Positions 25,533 through 34,197 of a stretch of 64,000 nucleotides of DNA are shown in pieces. Where the stretch lies: NCBI RefSeq assembly GCF_004342025.1, contig NZ_SLWN01000008.1:419569-483568 (forward strand). Direction: 5' to 3'. The notes beneath the pieces are model-generated. The model saw nothing but the letters and a program-made list of their open reading frames with translations. It had not been told where the DNA came from and searched no databases. The stretch is from Kribbella steppae (GTDB taxonomy: Bacteria; Actinomycetota; Actinomycetes; Propionibacteriales; Kribbellaceae). Within the stretch, counting starts at the first letter, position 1, and every line of letters starts with the position of its first letter. The position numbers were made by a program, and so were the translations under genes.

Positions 25533-25949
25533 TTGTCCTCTGCGACCCTGCCTGCCGACGTGAGCGTTGTGGACGTCGTACTGCCGCATGAAGTGTCCGC
25601 GGTAGCGGATGCCCGTCGCCGTCTAGCCGCCTACCTCAAGCGTTTCCGGGCCGCCGAAACCGCCTGTGACGACGCACAGCTCGTCCTGTCCGAACTGCTC
25701 TCGAACGCGATCCGCTACGCACCGCCACTGCCGGCCGGTGAGGTCCGCGCGGCCTGGTGGATCGACAAGGCCGGCATCCACGTCGAGGTGACCGACGGTC
25801 GCGGCGACACCGAGCCGCAACGCATCAACGACGCCCACCCCGAATCCATCGGCGGCCGCGGCCTGGCGATCGTGGACGTCCTCACTTCCACCTGGGACGT
25901 TCGCACTGCCCCCACCCACCGCACCGTCCACGCAATCATCCCCAACTAA
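25533..25949 (+). CDS. Anti-sigma factor-type ATP-binding protein (HATPase_c_2, RsbW-like)
   Basis: 138-residue GHKL ATPase of the RsbW/SpoIIAB-like class that usually regulates sigma factors through an anti-sigma-factor antagonist. The N-box is AQLVLSELLSNAIRYA, the G1 box VEVTDGRGDTEP and the G2 box GGRGLAIVDVL. The TTG at 25533 sits 7 bases after AGGAG, which is why I prefer it; the ATG at 25518 would overlap that ribosome site. No sigma factor or antagonist is adjacent, as is typical for the many orphan copies in actinobacteria. Confidence 0.85.
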   Translation: MSSATLPADVSVVDVVLPHEVSAVADARRRLAAYLKRFRAAETACDDAQLVLSELLSNAIRYAPPLPAGEVRAAWWIDKAGIHVEVTDGRGDTEPQRINDAHPESIGGRGLAIVDVLTSTWDVRTAPTHRTVHAIIPN

Positions 25950-26146
25950 ACCTGCGCAACCGAGCAAACCCGCTCCAGGTGATCCAGGTGATCCCGCCAG
26001 GTGCTGAGGGCTCGAGCTCTGCGTCCTCGCACGCCATCAGACGCGTACGTCGTACTGCTCGACGTACTCACCGGCTGCGGGCCTGATATCTGCGGGAGGG
26101 GTTGGCGGGTTGGCTGTTGGGGGTGGAGGGCTGCAAGACTGCGGGC

Positions 26147-27115
26147 ATGGGAAAGAAGTCGCGGCAGCGCGCGAAGAACACGACGACCGTCACGCTGGAT
26201 CCGGCCGACCTTGTTGATGTCGGGCCGCGGGAACCTTGCCCGTGTGGGTCGGGGAAGCGATTCAAGCAGTGCCATGGGCGGGAGAAGGCCCAGGCAGCCG
26301 ACGCGTTCGTGGTGCGGCCGTTCGAGGGGTTGCCGTCCGAGTGTGACCTGATCGCGTTCCGGGAGATCGTTCCGTCCGGTACGGCGGAGGTCGTGCTGAC
26401 CGGCGAGAACGCGGGCAAGGTGGTCAATCTGGTCACCCTGCTGCCGATGGCGATGCCGGGTCTTGTGCGCGACGACGAGACGATCTGGATCGGTCTGCAG
26501 ACGCACGCGTCGTCCGGCGACCCGAGCCGCGACCTCGGGCACGCGATCACCGCGGCGCTGAACACCGAACCGGGCAACCCGATCCAGCTGGGCGACCTGC
26601 TGAAGGACGGCCCGCGGCTGCAGGACCTGATCGACACCTCGAAGCCGATCGAGGTGAAGGTGCACGAAGGCTTCGACTTCTGGGTGAGCGAGAACGTCGA
26701 GGACCCGACCGGTGAGGTCGCCGCGGGGCTGGAGCGGGCGAACGCGTCCGCGGCCCCGACTGTGCGGTTGGAGTCGGTGGACGCGGCGTACTGGACGCAG
26801 ATCGGCGACCGGCGGTACCTGCGCTGGGTGCTGCCGCACAGCGAGGACACCCTGCTGGACGCTTTGGCTCGTCTGCACGCGGCCGGCTCGTCCGCGCTGA
26901 CGGAGGGCAGCCGGTTGATCGGCTCCTTCCGCGCGCTGGGTGTACTCGCGCCGGTCTGGGAGCTCCCCGCGGACGTCGAAGCAGCTGACGTGGAGAAGCC
27001 GGCCGCTGACTTCGCGGTCGCCCTCGAGAAGGCGCTCGCAACCGAGGCGTCCCTCACCACGGAAGAACGCGCTGCACGAGCTGGACTGGCCAGCCGGCAA
27101 CTCACCATCCGCTAG
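26147..27115 (+). CDS. DUF5926 family protein with N-terminal SEC-C zinc motif
   Basis: 322-residue actinobacterial protein. The N-terminus MGKKSRQRAK is strongly basic and is followed by a SEC-C type zinc-binding motif, PCPCGSGKRFKQCHG (about residues 27-41). The remaining ~270 residues are a conserved domain with no known activity (DUF5926). SEC-C motifs bind zinc and often mediate contact with SecB or nucleic acids, but no function is established here. A good terminator follows. Confidence 0.85.
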   Translation: MGKKSRQRAKNTTTVTLDPADLVDVGPREPCPCGSGKRFKQCHGREKAQAADAFVVRPFEGLPSECDLIAFREIVPSGTAEVVLTGENAGKVVNLVTLLPMAMPGLVRDDETIWIGLQTHASSGDPSRDLGHAITAALNTEPGNPIQLGDLLKDGPRLQDLIDTSKPIEVKVHEGFDFWVSENVEDPTGEVAAGLERANASAAPTVRLESVDAAYWTQIGDRRYLRWVLPHSEDTLLDALARLHAAGSSALTEGSRLIGSFRALGVLAPVWELPADVEAADVEKPAADFAVALEKALATEASLTTEERAARAGLASRQLTIR

Positions 27116-27129
27116 ACAAGCAACACACA

Positions 27130-27166
27130 ACACCCGGTCCGCCCCGCGCGACCGGGTGTTTGCTTT
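27130..27166 (+). terminator. Rho-independent terminator
   Basis: ACACCCGGTC (27130-27139) pairs perfectly with GACCGGGTGT (27150-27159) over a 10-base loop, followed by TTGCTTTG. It ends the SEC-C protein gene. Confidence 0.8.
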
Positions 27167-27239
27167 GTCCGCTCAACCGCGCCAAGCACCTGGCTAGTCG
27201 CCGACAACGCATGAGTCGGTGAGTGAGGGCGCGCGGAGG

Positions 27240-27490
27240 GCGCCGTGTGGCGTGGCGCTCACGAGCTGGCGGGTGCCATCGGGCGGTGACGCGAGGCTGG
27301 CGCGTCCGCTGGTGATGGTTCGTGCTGCGCCGTGCGGCGTGGCGGCTCATGAGCTGGCGGGTGCCGCGGGGGTGGCGCGAGGCGGCGTGGCCGGCTGGTA
27401 ATGGGTGCGTGCTGGCTGATGCGGCGCGGCGCTCACGAGATAGCGGGTGCGCTGGGCGGCGGCGCGGTGGCTGGCGTATGCGTGTCGGTG
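27240..27490. repeat. Imperfect 87-bp tandem repeat, almost three copies
   Basis: Copies begin near 27240, 27327 and 27414. The shared core is GGCGTGGCG-CTCA(C/T)GAGCTGGCGGGTGCC, well kept in copies 1 and 2 and more degraded in copy 3. Both copies 1 and 2 also contain GCGAGGC-GGCGTG-like words and end in GGTTCGTGCT or GGGTGCGTGCT. No start codon or domain supports translation. The rest of the gap to 27792 shows no gene. Confidence 0.55.
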
Positions 27491-27792
27491 TGCCGGCGGG
27501 ATGTCCGCGGTAGCCGAGCAATTACAGGGTTGCCGGGGTTGTTAGGGGCGGTGGGCAACCGTTGTGGTCTAGGCCGATCGGGGGCCTTAGGCAAAGTGTC
27601 GTGTTCGGGAGGCGGGGGATGCCTGCGACCGAGGTGAAGAAACGTGGACGGCCCAAGTCCTGCTGACGGGGGAGCAACAGGGCCTGGGCCTAGCCATGAA
27701 GAGTACTCAGATTGGTGGTCCGCCACAAGCCCCGATTTCACAGCGCGTGTCGTTGGGCTTACTAGGCCACTCGCGCGAAGGTTCAGGCACGC
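27491..27792. other. Intergenic stretch without recognisable feature
   Basis: Lies downstream of both the SEC-C gene and arginine deiminase. It holds a few short direct words (GGGTTGCCGGGGTTGTTAGGGG) and no open frame, RNA gene or terminator that I can support. Confidence 0.4.
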
Positions 27793-29010
27793 TCAGACCA
27801 CCGCGAGTGGGGCGCGGAGAATCGGGCAGGACATGCACCGCGGCCCGCCGCGGCCGGAGCCGAGCTCGGAACCGGAGATGCGGATGACCTCGATCCCGGA
27901 CTCCTCCAGGCGCGCGTTCGTCTCCACGGTGCGCTCGTACGCGATGCACACCCGCGGCGCCACCGCGAGGGTGTTGTTGCCGTCGTCCCACTGTTCGCGT
28001 TCGGCCGTGACGGGGTCTAGACCAGTGTCGATCCGCCGGAGTGTGTCGATGCCGAGGGCCTTCGCCGCCGCTACCAGGAACGGCTCCGGCTCGGCTACAT
28101 GCAGCTGGTCGCCGTCCGTGGTGACCGCGTGTGCGCGCATCTCCTCGGCCATGTTCGGATACATCAGTACGGCGTCGACGTCGACCATCGTGCAGACCGT
28201 GTCGAGGTGCATCGTCGCCCGCTGTTGTGCGATCGGCACCGCGAGAACGGTGTGCGCCAGATCCTTCGCGAACACCCGCCGGGCCAGCCGCTCGACCCCC
28301 GCAGGCGTCGTCCGCTCGCCGACACCGACAGCCAGTACGCCGGGGCCGAGCGCGAGGACGTCACCGCCCTCGACGTGTTCGAGCTGGTGGCCGTACGTCT
28401 TGTCCGCGCCGGCGAACCGGGGATGGAAGGTGTAGATCAAGTCGGTCAGCTGGGTCTCGCGGACCCGGGCCGGCATCGCGAGCGAGGTGACGGCGACCGA
28501 GTCCCGGATCCACACGCTCGAGTCGCGGGTGAACAGCAAGTTCGGGAGTGGGTCGATCAGGAAGTCCTCGTGGGCGAGCAGCGACGTGACCAGGCCGCCG
28601 GCGCGGACTTCGTCGTTCCGTACGCCGGCCATCAGTGCCTCGGCCAGTTGCGCCGGATCGAGGTCGCTCAGTGAGACGCGGAGGTAGTCGCGCAGCGTGT
28701 CGCCGAGCCGGAGGTCCTCGATGGCGCCGGTGACGGCGACCGAACGTGCCTCGGGGTCGGCCAGCGCCTCGGTGAGCAGCTCGCCGAGGTACAGCACCTC
28801 GACGTCGCGGTCGCGCAGCGCCTGGGCGAACGCGTCGTGCTCCTCCTGCGCCCGGCCGACCCATGGGATGCCGTCGAAGAGCAGTTTGTCGTTGTTCCGC
28901 GGGGTGAGCCGACGGAGTTCGTTGCCGGGCCGGTGCAGCATCACCGTCCGCAGCGGTCCGACCTCACTGTCGACGCCGTACCCCTTGTCGACTCCCTGAG
29001 TCTCGGTCAT
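27793..29010 (-). CDS. arcA: Arginine deiminase
   Basis: 405-residue enzyme converting arginine to citrulline and ammonia, first step of the arginine deiminase pathway. The guanidino-modifying fold is recognised from EVGPLRTVMLHRPGNEL, LLFTRDSSVWI (substrate Asp/Arg), HVEGGDVLALGPGVLAVGVGERT (active-site Glu), TMHLDTVCTMVDVDAVL (His and Asp) and the nucleophile Cys in GGPRCMSCPI at the C-terminus. No ornithine carbamoyltransferase or carbamate kinase is nearby, so it stands alone. A 13-bp palindrome lies 80 bp upstream. Confidence 0.96.
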   Translation of the reverse strand: MTETQGVDKGYGVDSEVGPLRTVMLHRPGNELRRLTPRNNDKLLFDGIPWVGRAQEEHDAFAQALRDRDVEVLYLGELLTEALADPEARSVAVTGAIEDLRLGDTLRDYLRVSLSDLDPAQLAEALMAGVRNDEVRAGGLVTSLLAHEDFLIDPLPNLLFTRDSSVWIRDSVAVTSLAMPARVRETQLTDLIYTFHPRFAGADKTYGHQLEHVEGGDVLALGPGVLAVGVGERTTPAGVERLARRVFAKDLAHTVLAVPIAQQRATMHLDTVCTMVDVDAVLMYPNMAEEMRAHAVTTDGDQLHVAEPEPFLVAAAKALGIDTLRRIDTGLDPVTAEREQWDDGNNTLAVAPRVCIAYERTVETNARLEESGIEVIRISGSELGSGRGGPRCMSCPILRAPLAVV

Positions 29011-29090
29011 CCGCCTGTCCCTTCTCCGGTCGTCCCAACCACGCTACGGCAGCCGCGTCCTGCACGCTGGATGCCGCTCCAATCTGTCTG

Positions 29091-29103
29091 ATTGTCCGAC
29101 AAT
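29091..29103 (-). promoter_or_regulatory. Palindromic operator candidate upstream of arcA
   Basis: ATTGTC-C-GACAAT, a 13-bp odd palindrome in the AT-rich part of the arcA upstream region. The TTGTC-N-GACAA shape resembles operators of FadR-subfamily GntR repressors. No regulator gene is adjacent. Confidence 0.4.
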
Positions 29104-29304
29104 ATTCCTCAACCTCCAACCCTCGGTGGATGAGAGACGGCACACGTTGTACGCCGCTCGGCTGTGTCGCGATGCCGAGGGCGGAGGTGGGTCGGCCAGG
29201 GGCCGGGGGATATCGGCCAGGTGGCAGATGTTCGGGGGGTCGAGTGGGGACAGGATTTTTGGTGTGAGGACGCCGAGAGGGTGTCCGGGACCGGAGGTAC
29301 CGAG

Positions 29305-29895
29305 ATGACACGCAAGGTGACCGCCAACATCACGCTCTCGCTGGACGGGCGGGTAAACGGTGTAGGTGGCGACTTCGATATGGGCTGGATCGTGCCGCAC
29401 GCGATCACCGAGGCGTCCCGGGATCACATGATCCGGGTGACGGAGCCTGGGACCACGATTCTGCTGGGTCGGAAGAACTACGAAGGGTTCGGCGGGTTCT
29501 GGCCGGCGGTGGCCGACGACGAGAATGCGGCGCCGCAGGACCGGGCCGTGGCGAAGTGGATGAACGAGACGGAGAAGGTCGTCTTGTCGTCGACGCTGAC
29601 CGAGGCGAGCTGGCAGAACAGCAGGATCGTGGACGCCGAGGCCGCCGATGTGGTCAAGCAGTTGCGCGGCGAGGACGGCGGCGACATCATCGTGCTGGCC
29701 AGTGTCAGCGTGATCAAGGCGCTGCTGGACGCGGACGAGGTCGACCGGCTGAGCATCACGCTCGCGCCGGAGTTGGTGGGCGGCGGCGCCCGGCTCTTCG
29801 AGGACGGTCTGCCGGCGTCCTCCTGGCAGCTGGCCGACTCGACGCCGACGGAGTCCGGCGCCATCTGTCTGCTCTTCGACCGCGTCCGCTCGTGA
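29305..29895 (+). CDS. Dihydrofolate reductase/RibD C-terminal-like reductase
   Basis: 196-residue protein of the RibD_C/DHFR-like superfamily, NADPH-binding in known members. MTRKVTANITLSLDGRVNG opens the first strand, TTILLGRKNYEGFGGFWP is the cofactor loop, and DGGDIIVLASVSVIKALLDADEVD with LSITLAPELVGGGARLFEDG is the C-terminal signature. The ATG at 29305 has GGAGG 9 bases upstream. Substrate unknown; these proteins are widespread and rarely true dihydrofolate reductases. Confidence 0.88.
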   Translation: MTRKVTANITLSLDGRVNGVGGDFDMGWIVPHAITEASRDHMIRVTEPGTTILLGRKNYEGFGGFWPAVADDENAAPQDRAVAKWMNETEKVVLSSTLTEASWQNSRIVDAEAADVVKQLRGEDGGDIIVLASVSVIKALLDADEVDRLSITLAPELVGGGARLFEDGLPASSWQLADSTPTESGAICLLFDRVRS

Positions 29896-29914
29896 GTGCG
29901 CGGCACCCGCACTC
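29894..29914 (+). terminator. Hairpin at the end of the DHFR-like gene
   Basis: GAGTGCG (29894-29900) and CGCACTC (29908-29914) form a perfect 7-bp stem that includes the stop codon. No T-run follows, so termination is uncertain. Confidence 0.4.
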
Positions 29915-30019
29915 GCGATGACTGTGTGTGCTTGTGAATTGTTCATGGAGTCCTCCGCTCAGCTGGTTGATCGGCTCTCGGCAGAGAAGATGCCGTGATC
30001 CGGGCGGAGGGCTTCCGGG

Positions 30020-30056
30020 TTTTCCACAGGTCGTTCGAAAGAACGAGATATCCACA
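30020..30056 (+). promoter_or_regulatory. Two DnaA-box-like sites flanking a small palindrome
   Basis: TTTTCCACA (30020-30028) and ATATCCACA (30048-30056) each differ at one position from TTATCCACA, point the same way and lie 28 bp apart. Between them is the inverted repeat TCGTTC-GAAA-GAACGA (30031-30046). The cluster sits before the glycosyltransferase pair. Chance occurrence is possible. Confidence 0.35.
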
Positions 30057-30110
30057 GCGGCCGGGAACTGACGAGGTCGTTCGGCTGCGGAGGAACTAGG
30101 CTGCGGTGCT

Positions 30111-30899
30111 GTGTCCGGTCATGACCTGCCTTCCGAGCCGTTCGAGCGAGCCGTCGCCTGTGTGATCCCGGCGAAGGACGAAGCGGAGCGGATCGCGGTC
30201 ACGGTGGACGCGGTGAACAAGATCATCGGGGTGGACCTGGTCGTGGTCGTCGACGACGGCTCGGCGGACGGTACGGCGGAAGCCGCCGAGCGCGCCGGGG
30301 CGGTCGTCGTACGGCACGAGCGGAACCGGGGGAAGGCAGCGGCGATGGAGACCGGAGCGGCGGCGGTCGCGGAGCGCGACGGCGCACGCGCGCGGCACCT
30401 GCTCTTCCTCGACGCCGACCTGACCGACTCCGCGACCGCGGCGGCGCCGCTGATCGAGCCGGTGCAGAGCGGCACCGCGGACATGACCATCGGCACGCTG
30501 CCGATGCAGGTGCGTGCGGACGGTTCCAAGGCGGGTGGTCACGGGTTCGTCGTCAAGCTCGCGCGGGCGGGGATCGAGGAGGCGACGGGCTGGGCGCCGG
30601 AGCAGCCGCTGTCCGGGCAGCGTTGCCTGACCCGGGTCGCGTTCGACGCCGCCGTACCGCTGGCCGCCGGATTCGGCGTCGAGACCGCGCTGAGCATCGA
30701 CCTCGGCCGCAAGGGGTTCCGCATCCTCGAGGTGCCGATCGAGGTCAAGCACCGGGCCACCGGAACGGACCTGCGCGGCCAACTGCACCGCGGCCGTCAG
30801 TACCTGCATGTCCGCCGCGCCCTCGCCGCGCGCAGCGCCTTGCCAGCCGGAAGCGGTCCGTCGCTACGCAGTCTGATCCCGCGGAAGCCGGCGCAATGA
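30111..30899 (+). CDS. Family 2 glycosyltransferase
   Basis: 262-residue soluble GT-A glycosyltransferase. The start of the fold is CVIPAKDEAERIAVTVDAV, with VVVVDDGSADGTAEAAERAG binding the nucleotide sugar, and FLDADLTD is the DxD-type metal site. No membrane helices are present, unlike dolichol-phosphate-mannose synthase fusions. It ends in an ATGA overlap with a GT-C membrane mannosyltransferase, so it may make or modify a lipid-linked sugar donor for that enzyme. Starts with GTG. Confidence 0.85.
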   Translation: MSGHDLPSEPFERAVACVIPAKDEAERIAVTVDAVNKIIGVDLVVVVDDGSADGTAEAAERAGAVVVRHERNRGKAAAMETGAAAVAERDGARARHLLFLDADLTDSATAAAPLIEPVQSGTADMTIGTLPMQVRADGSKAGGHGFVVKLARAGIEEATGWAPEQPLSGQRCLTRVAFDAAVPLAAGFGVETALSIDLGRKGFRILEVPIEVKHRATGTDLRGQLHRGRQYLHVRRALAARSALPAGSGPSLRSLIPRKPAQ

Positions 30900-32470
30900 G
30901 CAGCAGCACGCCCGGCGACACCTCCGAGACGACAGACCCGCGGTTGGCCGATCGCTACGGACGCCGCGCGGTCGCGCTGTACCTCGCCAGTACGACGCTC
31001 ATCGTGGCAGCCGGCCTGCTCGGCCCGTCCGTGGTCGTGCTGACGCTGACGAACCGGCACGCGTGGCTTCCGTCGTACTGGTTCGACAGCAAGCCGAACG
31101 ACTGGCTCGTCACCGTGATGATCTACGTCGCCATCCTGCTCGGTGGGTACGGCGTCTTCCTCGCGACCAGGGCACTCAAACACGGCTGGGCGCCGCGGGT
31201 CGAGCGATTGGTTGCTCTGGGCATCGGTACGACGGCCGCCATCACGCTGGTCCCGCCGATGGCATCGGGCGACGTCCTGATCTATGCGGCGTACGGCCGG
31301 ATCATGTCGCTCGGCGGCGACCCGTACACGACCGCGCCGGCGGACACGATCCGCCTCGGGTACGACCCGGTGATCGCGGCGACCGAGCGGCCGTGGCAGG
31401 GCGCGAAGAGTGTGTACGGACCGATCGCGACCTGGGTCCAGTGGATCTCGTCGCTGATCGGTGGCGACTCGATGCAGTTGACCGTGTGGATGCTCCAGTT
31501 GTCCGTCGCGATCAGCCTGGTCGTCACCGGGCTGCTCCTGCTCAAGCTGGTCGGGCCGAACCTGCCGAACCGCCGGCGCGTGGTGATGCTCGGCCTGGCC
31601 AACCCGCTGATCCTGTGGACAGTTCTGGCCGGTGCGCACAACGACGCGATCGCGGTGATGTTCGCGGTGATGGCGCTGGTGCTGTTCCGGAAGCACGTGT
31701 TCTGGGCGGGCATCCTGATCGGTGTCGCGGGCTGCACGAAGCTGTCGATCGGCCTGGTCGGCGTGGCGATGCTGTGGGCGCTGCACACGGATCGGCGGAA
31801 GGCTGCGATCTTCTGCGGTGGTGGCGCCCTGGCCATGGGCGGTCTGTATGCCTTTGTCGGCCTGCAGGCGTTCCAGCAGGCACGCTCGCAGACGTCGTTC
31901 ATCTCCACCGGTACGCCGCACAAGGTGTTGCTGAGCTTCTTCGACCTGTTCTTGCCAGGCGCGTTGGTCAGGACGTTCCTGGCGATCATCGCGTGGCTCG
32001 GACTCGTGGTCGTCGCGATCCTGCTGTCCCAGGTGTTCCCGAAGTCGCTGGTTCCGCAGACGCATCCGGACGACCCGACGCCGGCCGCGATCCGCTACAC
32101 CGCGATCTACGCGATCGCCTGGATCCTGACCGCGATGTACTCGCTGCCCTGGTACGACCTGATCGCCTGGGTCGCGCTGGCCGCCGTGGCGGCGTCGAAG
32201 GTGGACGGGTTGATGGTGATCCGGACGACGATGCTGGCGATCGCCTACGTGCCCGGACGAGATCCGAACGCACGCCAAGTGGCAGCGAGTCTCTCGGACT
32301 CGCTGGAATGGTTCAGCGCGCGTCTGCGCGACACGATCTGCCCGGCGATCGAGCTGGCGGTCCTGATCGCGCTCATCGTCTGGGCCCGCCGCGGCGGTGC
32401 TCAGTGGTGGCCGTACGACTGGCCGCGTCGCAAGCAGAAAGCCGTGCCGCAGAAGGCCGAAGCCCACTAG
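30896..32470 (+). CDS. GT-C membrane glycosyltransferase, MptB-like mannosyltransferase
   Basis: 524-residue polytopic membrane protein with roughly 12-13 helices. It resembles actinobacterial alpha-1,6-mannopyranosyltransferases (MptA/MptB type) that use polyprenyl-phosphate mannose and build lipomannan or related glycans. After the first helix come a GD-containing loop (SGDVLIYAAYGRIMSLGGDPY) and NPLILWTVLAGAHNDAIAVMF, both typical of this GT-C group. The ATG at 30896 overlaps the preceding stop (ATGA). Sugar and acceptor are inferred from family only. Confidence 0.82.
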   Translation: MSSSTPGDTSETTDPRLADRYGRRAVALYLASTTLIVAAGLLGPSVVVLTLTNRHAWLPSYWFDSKPNDWLVTVMIYVAILLGGYGVFLATRALKHGWAPRVERLVALGIGTTAAITLVPPMASGDVLIYAAYGRIMSLGGDPYTTAPADTIRLGYDPVIAATERPWQGAKSVYGPIATWVQWISSLIGGDSMQLTVWMLQLSVAISLVVTGLLLLKLVGPNLPNRRRVVMLGLANPLILWTVLAGAHNDAIAVMFAVMALVLFRKHVFWAGILIGVAGCTKLSIGLVGVAMLWALHTDRRKAAIFCGGGALAMGGLYAFVGLQAFQQARSQTSFISTGTPHKVLLSFFDLFLPGALVRTFLAIIAWLGLVVVAILLSQVFPKSLVPQTHPDDPTPAAIRYTAIYAIAWILTAMYSLPWYDLIAWVALAAVAASKVDGLMVIRTTMLAIAYVPGRDPNARQVAASLSDSLEWFSARLRDTICPAIELAVLIALIVWARRGGAQWWPYDWPRRKQKAVPQKAEAH

Positions 32471-32479
32471 TCTCGCCGG

Positions 32480-32797
32480 GTGAAGAAACTGGTGGGGGCG
32501 GGCGTCTTCGTGCGCCGCGAGCCGAACGACTACGTGGAACAGTTCCGGAACGAGTCGATGTCGGTGGGTACCTACTCGATCCCGGCCGGCGGTGTGGACG
32601 ACCAGGCGCCGCACCACGAGGACGAGATCTACGTCGTCACGACCGGCCGGGCGACCCTGGTGACGCCGAGCGGGTCCGAGCCGGTCGGGCCGGGCGACGT
32701 ACTCTTCGTCCCGGCCGAGGAGGAGCATCGGTTCACCGACATCACCGAGGACCTCGCACTTCTGGTCTTCTTCGCCCCTCCCTACAGCGGTCGTTAG
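32480..32797 (+). CDS. Cupin domain protein
   Basis: 105-residue single cupin barrel. Cupin motif 1 is PHHEDEIYVVTTGRATLV (HH...E ligands) and motif 2 is PGDVLFVPAEEEHRFTD (H ligand), so a metal site is probably intact. Begins with GTG 9 bp after the GT-C stop and overlaps the end of convergent larC by 4 bp. Function unknown; small cupins act as isomerases, dioxygenases or binding proteins. Confidence 0.85.
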   Translation: MKKLVGAGVFVRREPNDYVEQFRNESMSVGTYSIPAGGVDDQAPHHEDEIYVVTTGRATLVTPSGSEPVGPGDVLFVPAEEEHRFTDITEDLALLVFFAPPYSGR

Positions 32798-34197
32798 CGC
32801 CAGAGGGGTTCTGCTGCTGCGGCGGCTCGGGCGAGGATGACCTTGACCGGTTGCTTGAGCTCGGCCGCGGCGGCCACGACGTCGTCGTACTCGGGTTGCA
32901 CGTTGACGACCTGGCCGTCGTACCGGGCGATCTTGATGCTGATGCGCTGGCCGTCGACCTCGACGCTGGTGAACTCGCGGTCGGCGGCGTGCTTGCTGAT
33001 CGGGAACTCGCGCAGGCCGATCGCCGTGGTCTCGGTGAGGATCACGCGGCGGACCGCGTCGGCGTTCACGCTGCTGACCAGGACCGAGAGGGTGTGCGCG
33101 GGCCGGCCCTTCTTCATCAGGATCGGCGTCAGCCAGGCGTCGGCCGCACCGGCCTCGAGCAGGCGGGCGAGGGTCTGCGGCCAGAGGCGTGGGTCGAGGT
33201 CGTCGACGTTGGTCTCGTAGACGAGTTCGGTCGCCGGGCGGGCGGTGGTCTCGCCGACGACCACGCGGACGAGGTTCGGCACCTCGACCGGGTCGCGGCC
33301 GCCGGCGCCGACGCCGGTCCGGGTGATCCGCATCGGCGGGATCATGCCGAACTCGTCGGCCAGCGTGGCGAGCAGTGCGGCACCGGTCGGTGTCGTCATC
33401 TCGTACGGCGCTGTGCCGCCGACGACAGGGGCTTCGGCCTCGGAGAGCAGGTGGAGTACGGCGGGACCGGGCACCGGGATGCCGCCGTGCTGACCGCGCA
33501 CCTGGCGACCGCCGCCGAGTGCGATCGTCGACACCACGACCCGGTCCAGCCCGAGTGACACCGAAGCCGCCGCGACGCCGACGATGTCCGCGATCGCATC
33601 CAGCGCCCCGACTTCGTGAAAGTGCACCGCATCCGGCTCGACCCCGTGCGCCGAGGCCTCGGCCCGAGCCAGTCGCGCGAAGGTGTCCAGCGCCCGAGCC
33701 TGTACGGCGTCATCCAGCCCAGCCGCCTCAATCAGCCGCCGGACCTCGGCCCAAGGGCGAGTCGGCCCGTGCCCGTGCCCAGCAGCCTGCTCCTCGCCCT
33801 GCCCGTGTCCGTGCCCATGCCCGTGGCCGACTGCATCGTGATCCCCTGCGGGGACGGGAGCGGAGGCGGGGTGGGAGTGAGCCGCAGCCGGACTCTCGCC
33901 GACTGCGGAAGTGGAGGGGTGGGCGACGGCCGGGTTCGTGCCGGGAGGGGTGGATGTCGCCGGCCCGGTCTCGGTGGGTGGGACGTTTTCGGGGTGGGGG
34001 GTGCCGGAGACGCGGACCGTGGCCTTGGTGGCGGCGATCTGGTGGCGGGCGGTGCGCTCGACTGTGACCGACAACGACGGATCCACCGCGGCGACGGCCG
34101 CGTTGATCGCCGTGAGATCGGCGCCGGCGTCCAGGAAGGCGCCCAGGAGCATGTCCCCGGACGCACCGGCGGAGCAGTCGATCCAGGCGATCCTCAC
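32794..34197 (-). CDS. larC: LarC, nickel insertion protein for the nickel-pincer cofactor
   Basis: 467-residue protein of the LarC family (DUF111), which inserts nickel into the pyridinium-3,5-bisthiocarboxylate mononucleotide used by lactate racemase-type enzymes. The N-terminus VRIAWIDCSAGASGDMLLGAFLDAG is diagnostic. A His/Gly-rich insertion (about residues 105-145, with HGHGHGHG and HGHG) is a likely nickel store. It is a single uninterrupted frame, unlike species that make LarC by frameshift. The GTG at 34197 overlaps the larB stop (GTGA). No larA or larE lies in the window. Confidence 0.93.
   Translation of the reverse strand: MRIAWIDCSAGASGDMLLGAFLDAGADLTAINAAVAAVDPSLSVTVERTARHQIAATKATVRVSGTPHPENVPPTETGPATSTPPGTNPAVAHPSTSAVGESPAAAHSHPASAPVPAGDHDAVGHGHGHGHGQGEEQAAGHGHGPTRPWAEVRRLIEAAGLDDAVQARALDTFARLARAEASAHGVEPDAVHFHEVGALDAIADIVGVAAASVSLGLDRVVVSTIALGGGRQVRGQHGGIPVPGPAVLHLLSEAEAPVVGGTAPYEMTTPTGAALLATLADEFGMIPPMRITRTGVGAGGRDPVEVPNLVRVVVGETTARPATELVYETNVDDLDPRLWPQTLARLLEAGAADAWLTPILMKKGRPAHTLSVLVSSVNADAVRRVILTETTAIGLREFPISKHAADREFTSVEVDGQRISIKIARYDGQVVNVQPEYDDVVAAAAELKQPVKVILARAAAAAEPLWR

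Noticed and set aside
25946..27133. 395-codon minus-strand frame opposite the SEC-C gene
   Set aside because: No motif, while the plus-strand product has a SEC-C zinc motif and a terminator directly after it.
27500..27790. Possible riboswitch or structured RNA downstream of arginine deiminase
   Set aside because: G-rich words looked suggestive, but no known consensus (ydaO, SAM, cobalamin, glycine) could be matched, and the region is downstream of both neighbours.
30031..30046. LexA box before the glycosyltransferase pair
   Set aside because: TCGTTC-GAAA-GAACGA has its half-sites in the reverse order (GTTC...GAAC) compared with LexA boxes (GAAC...GTTC).
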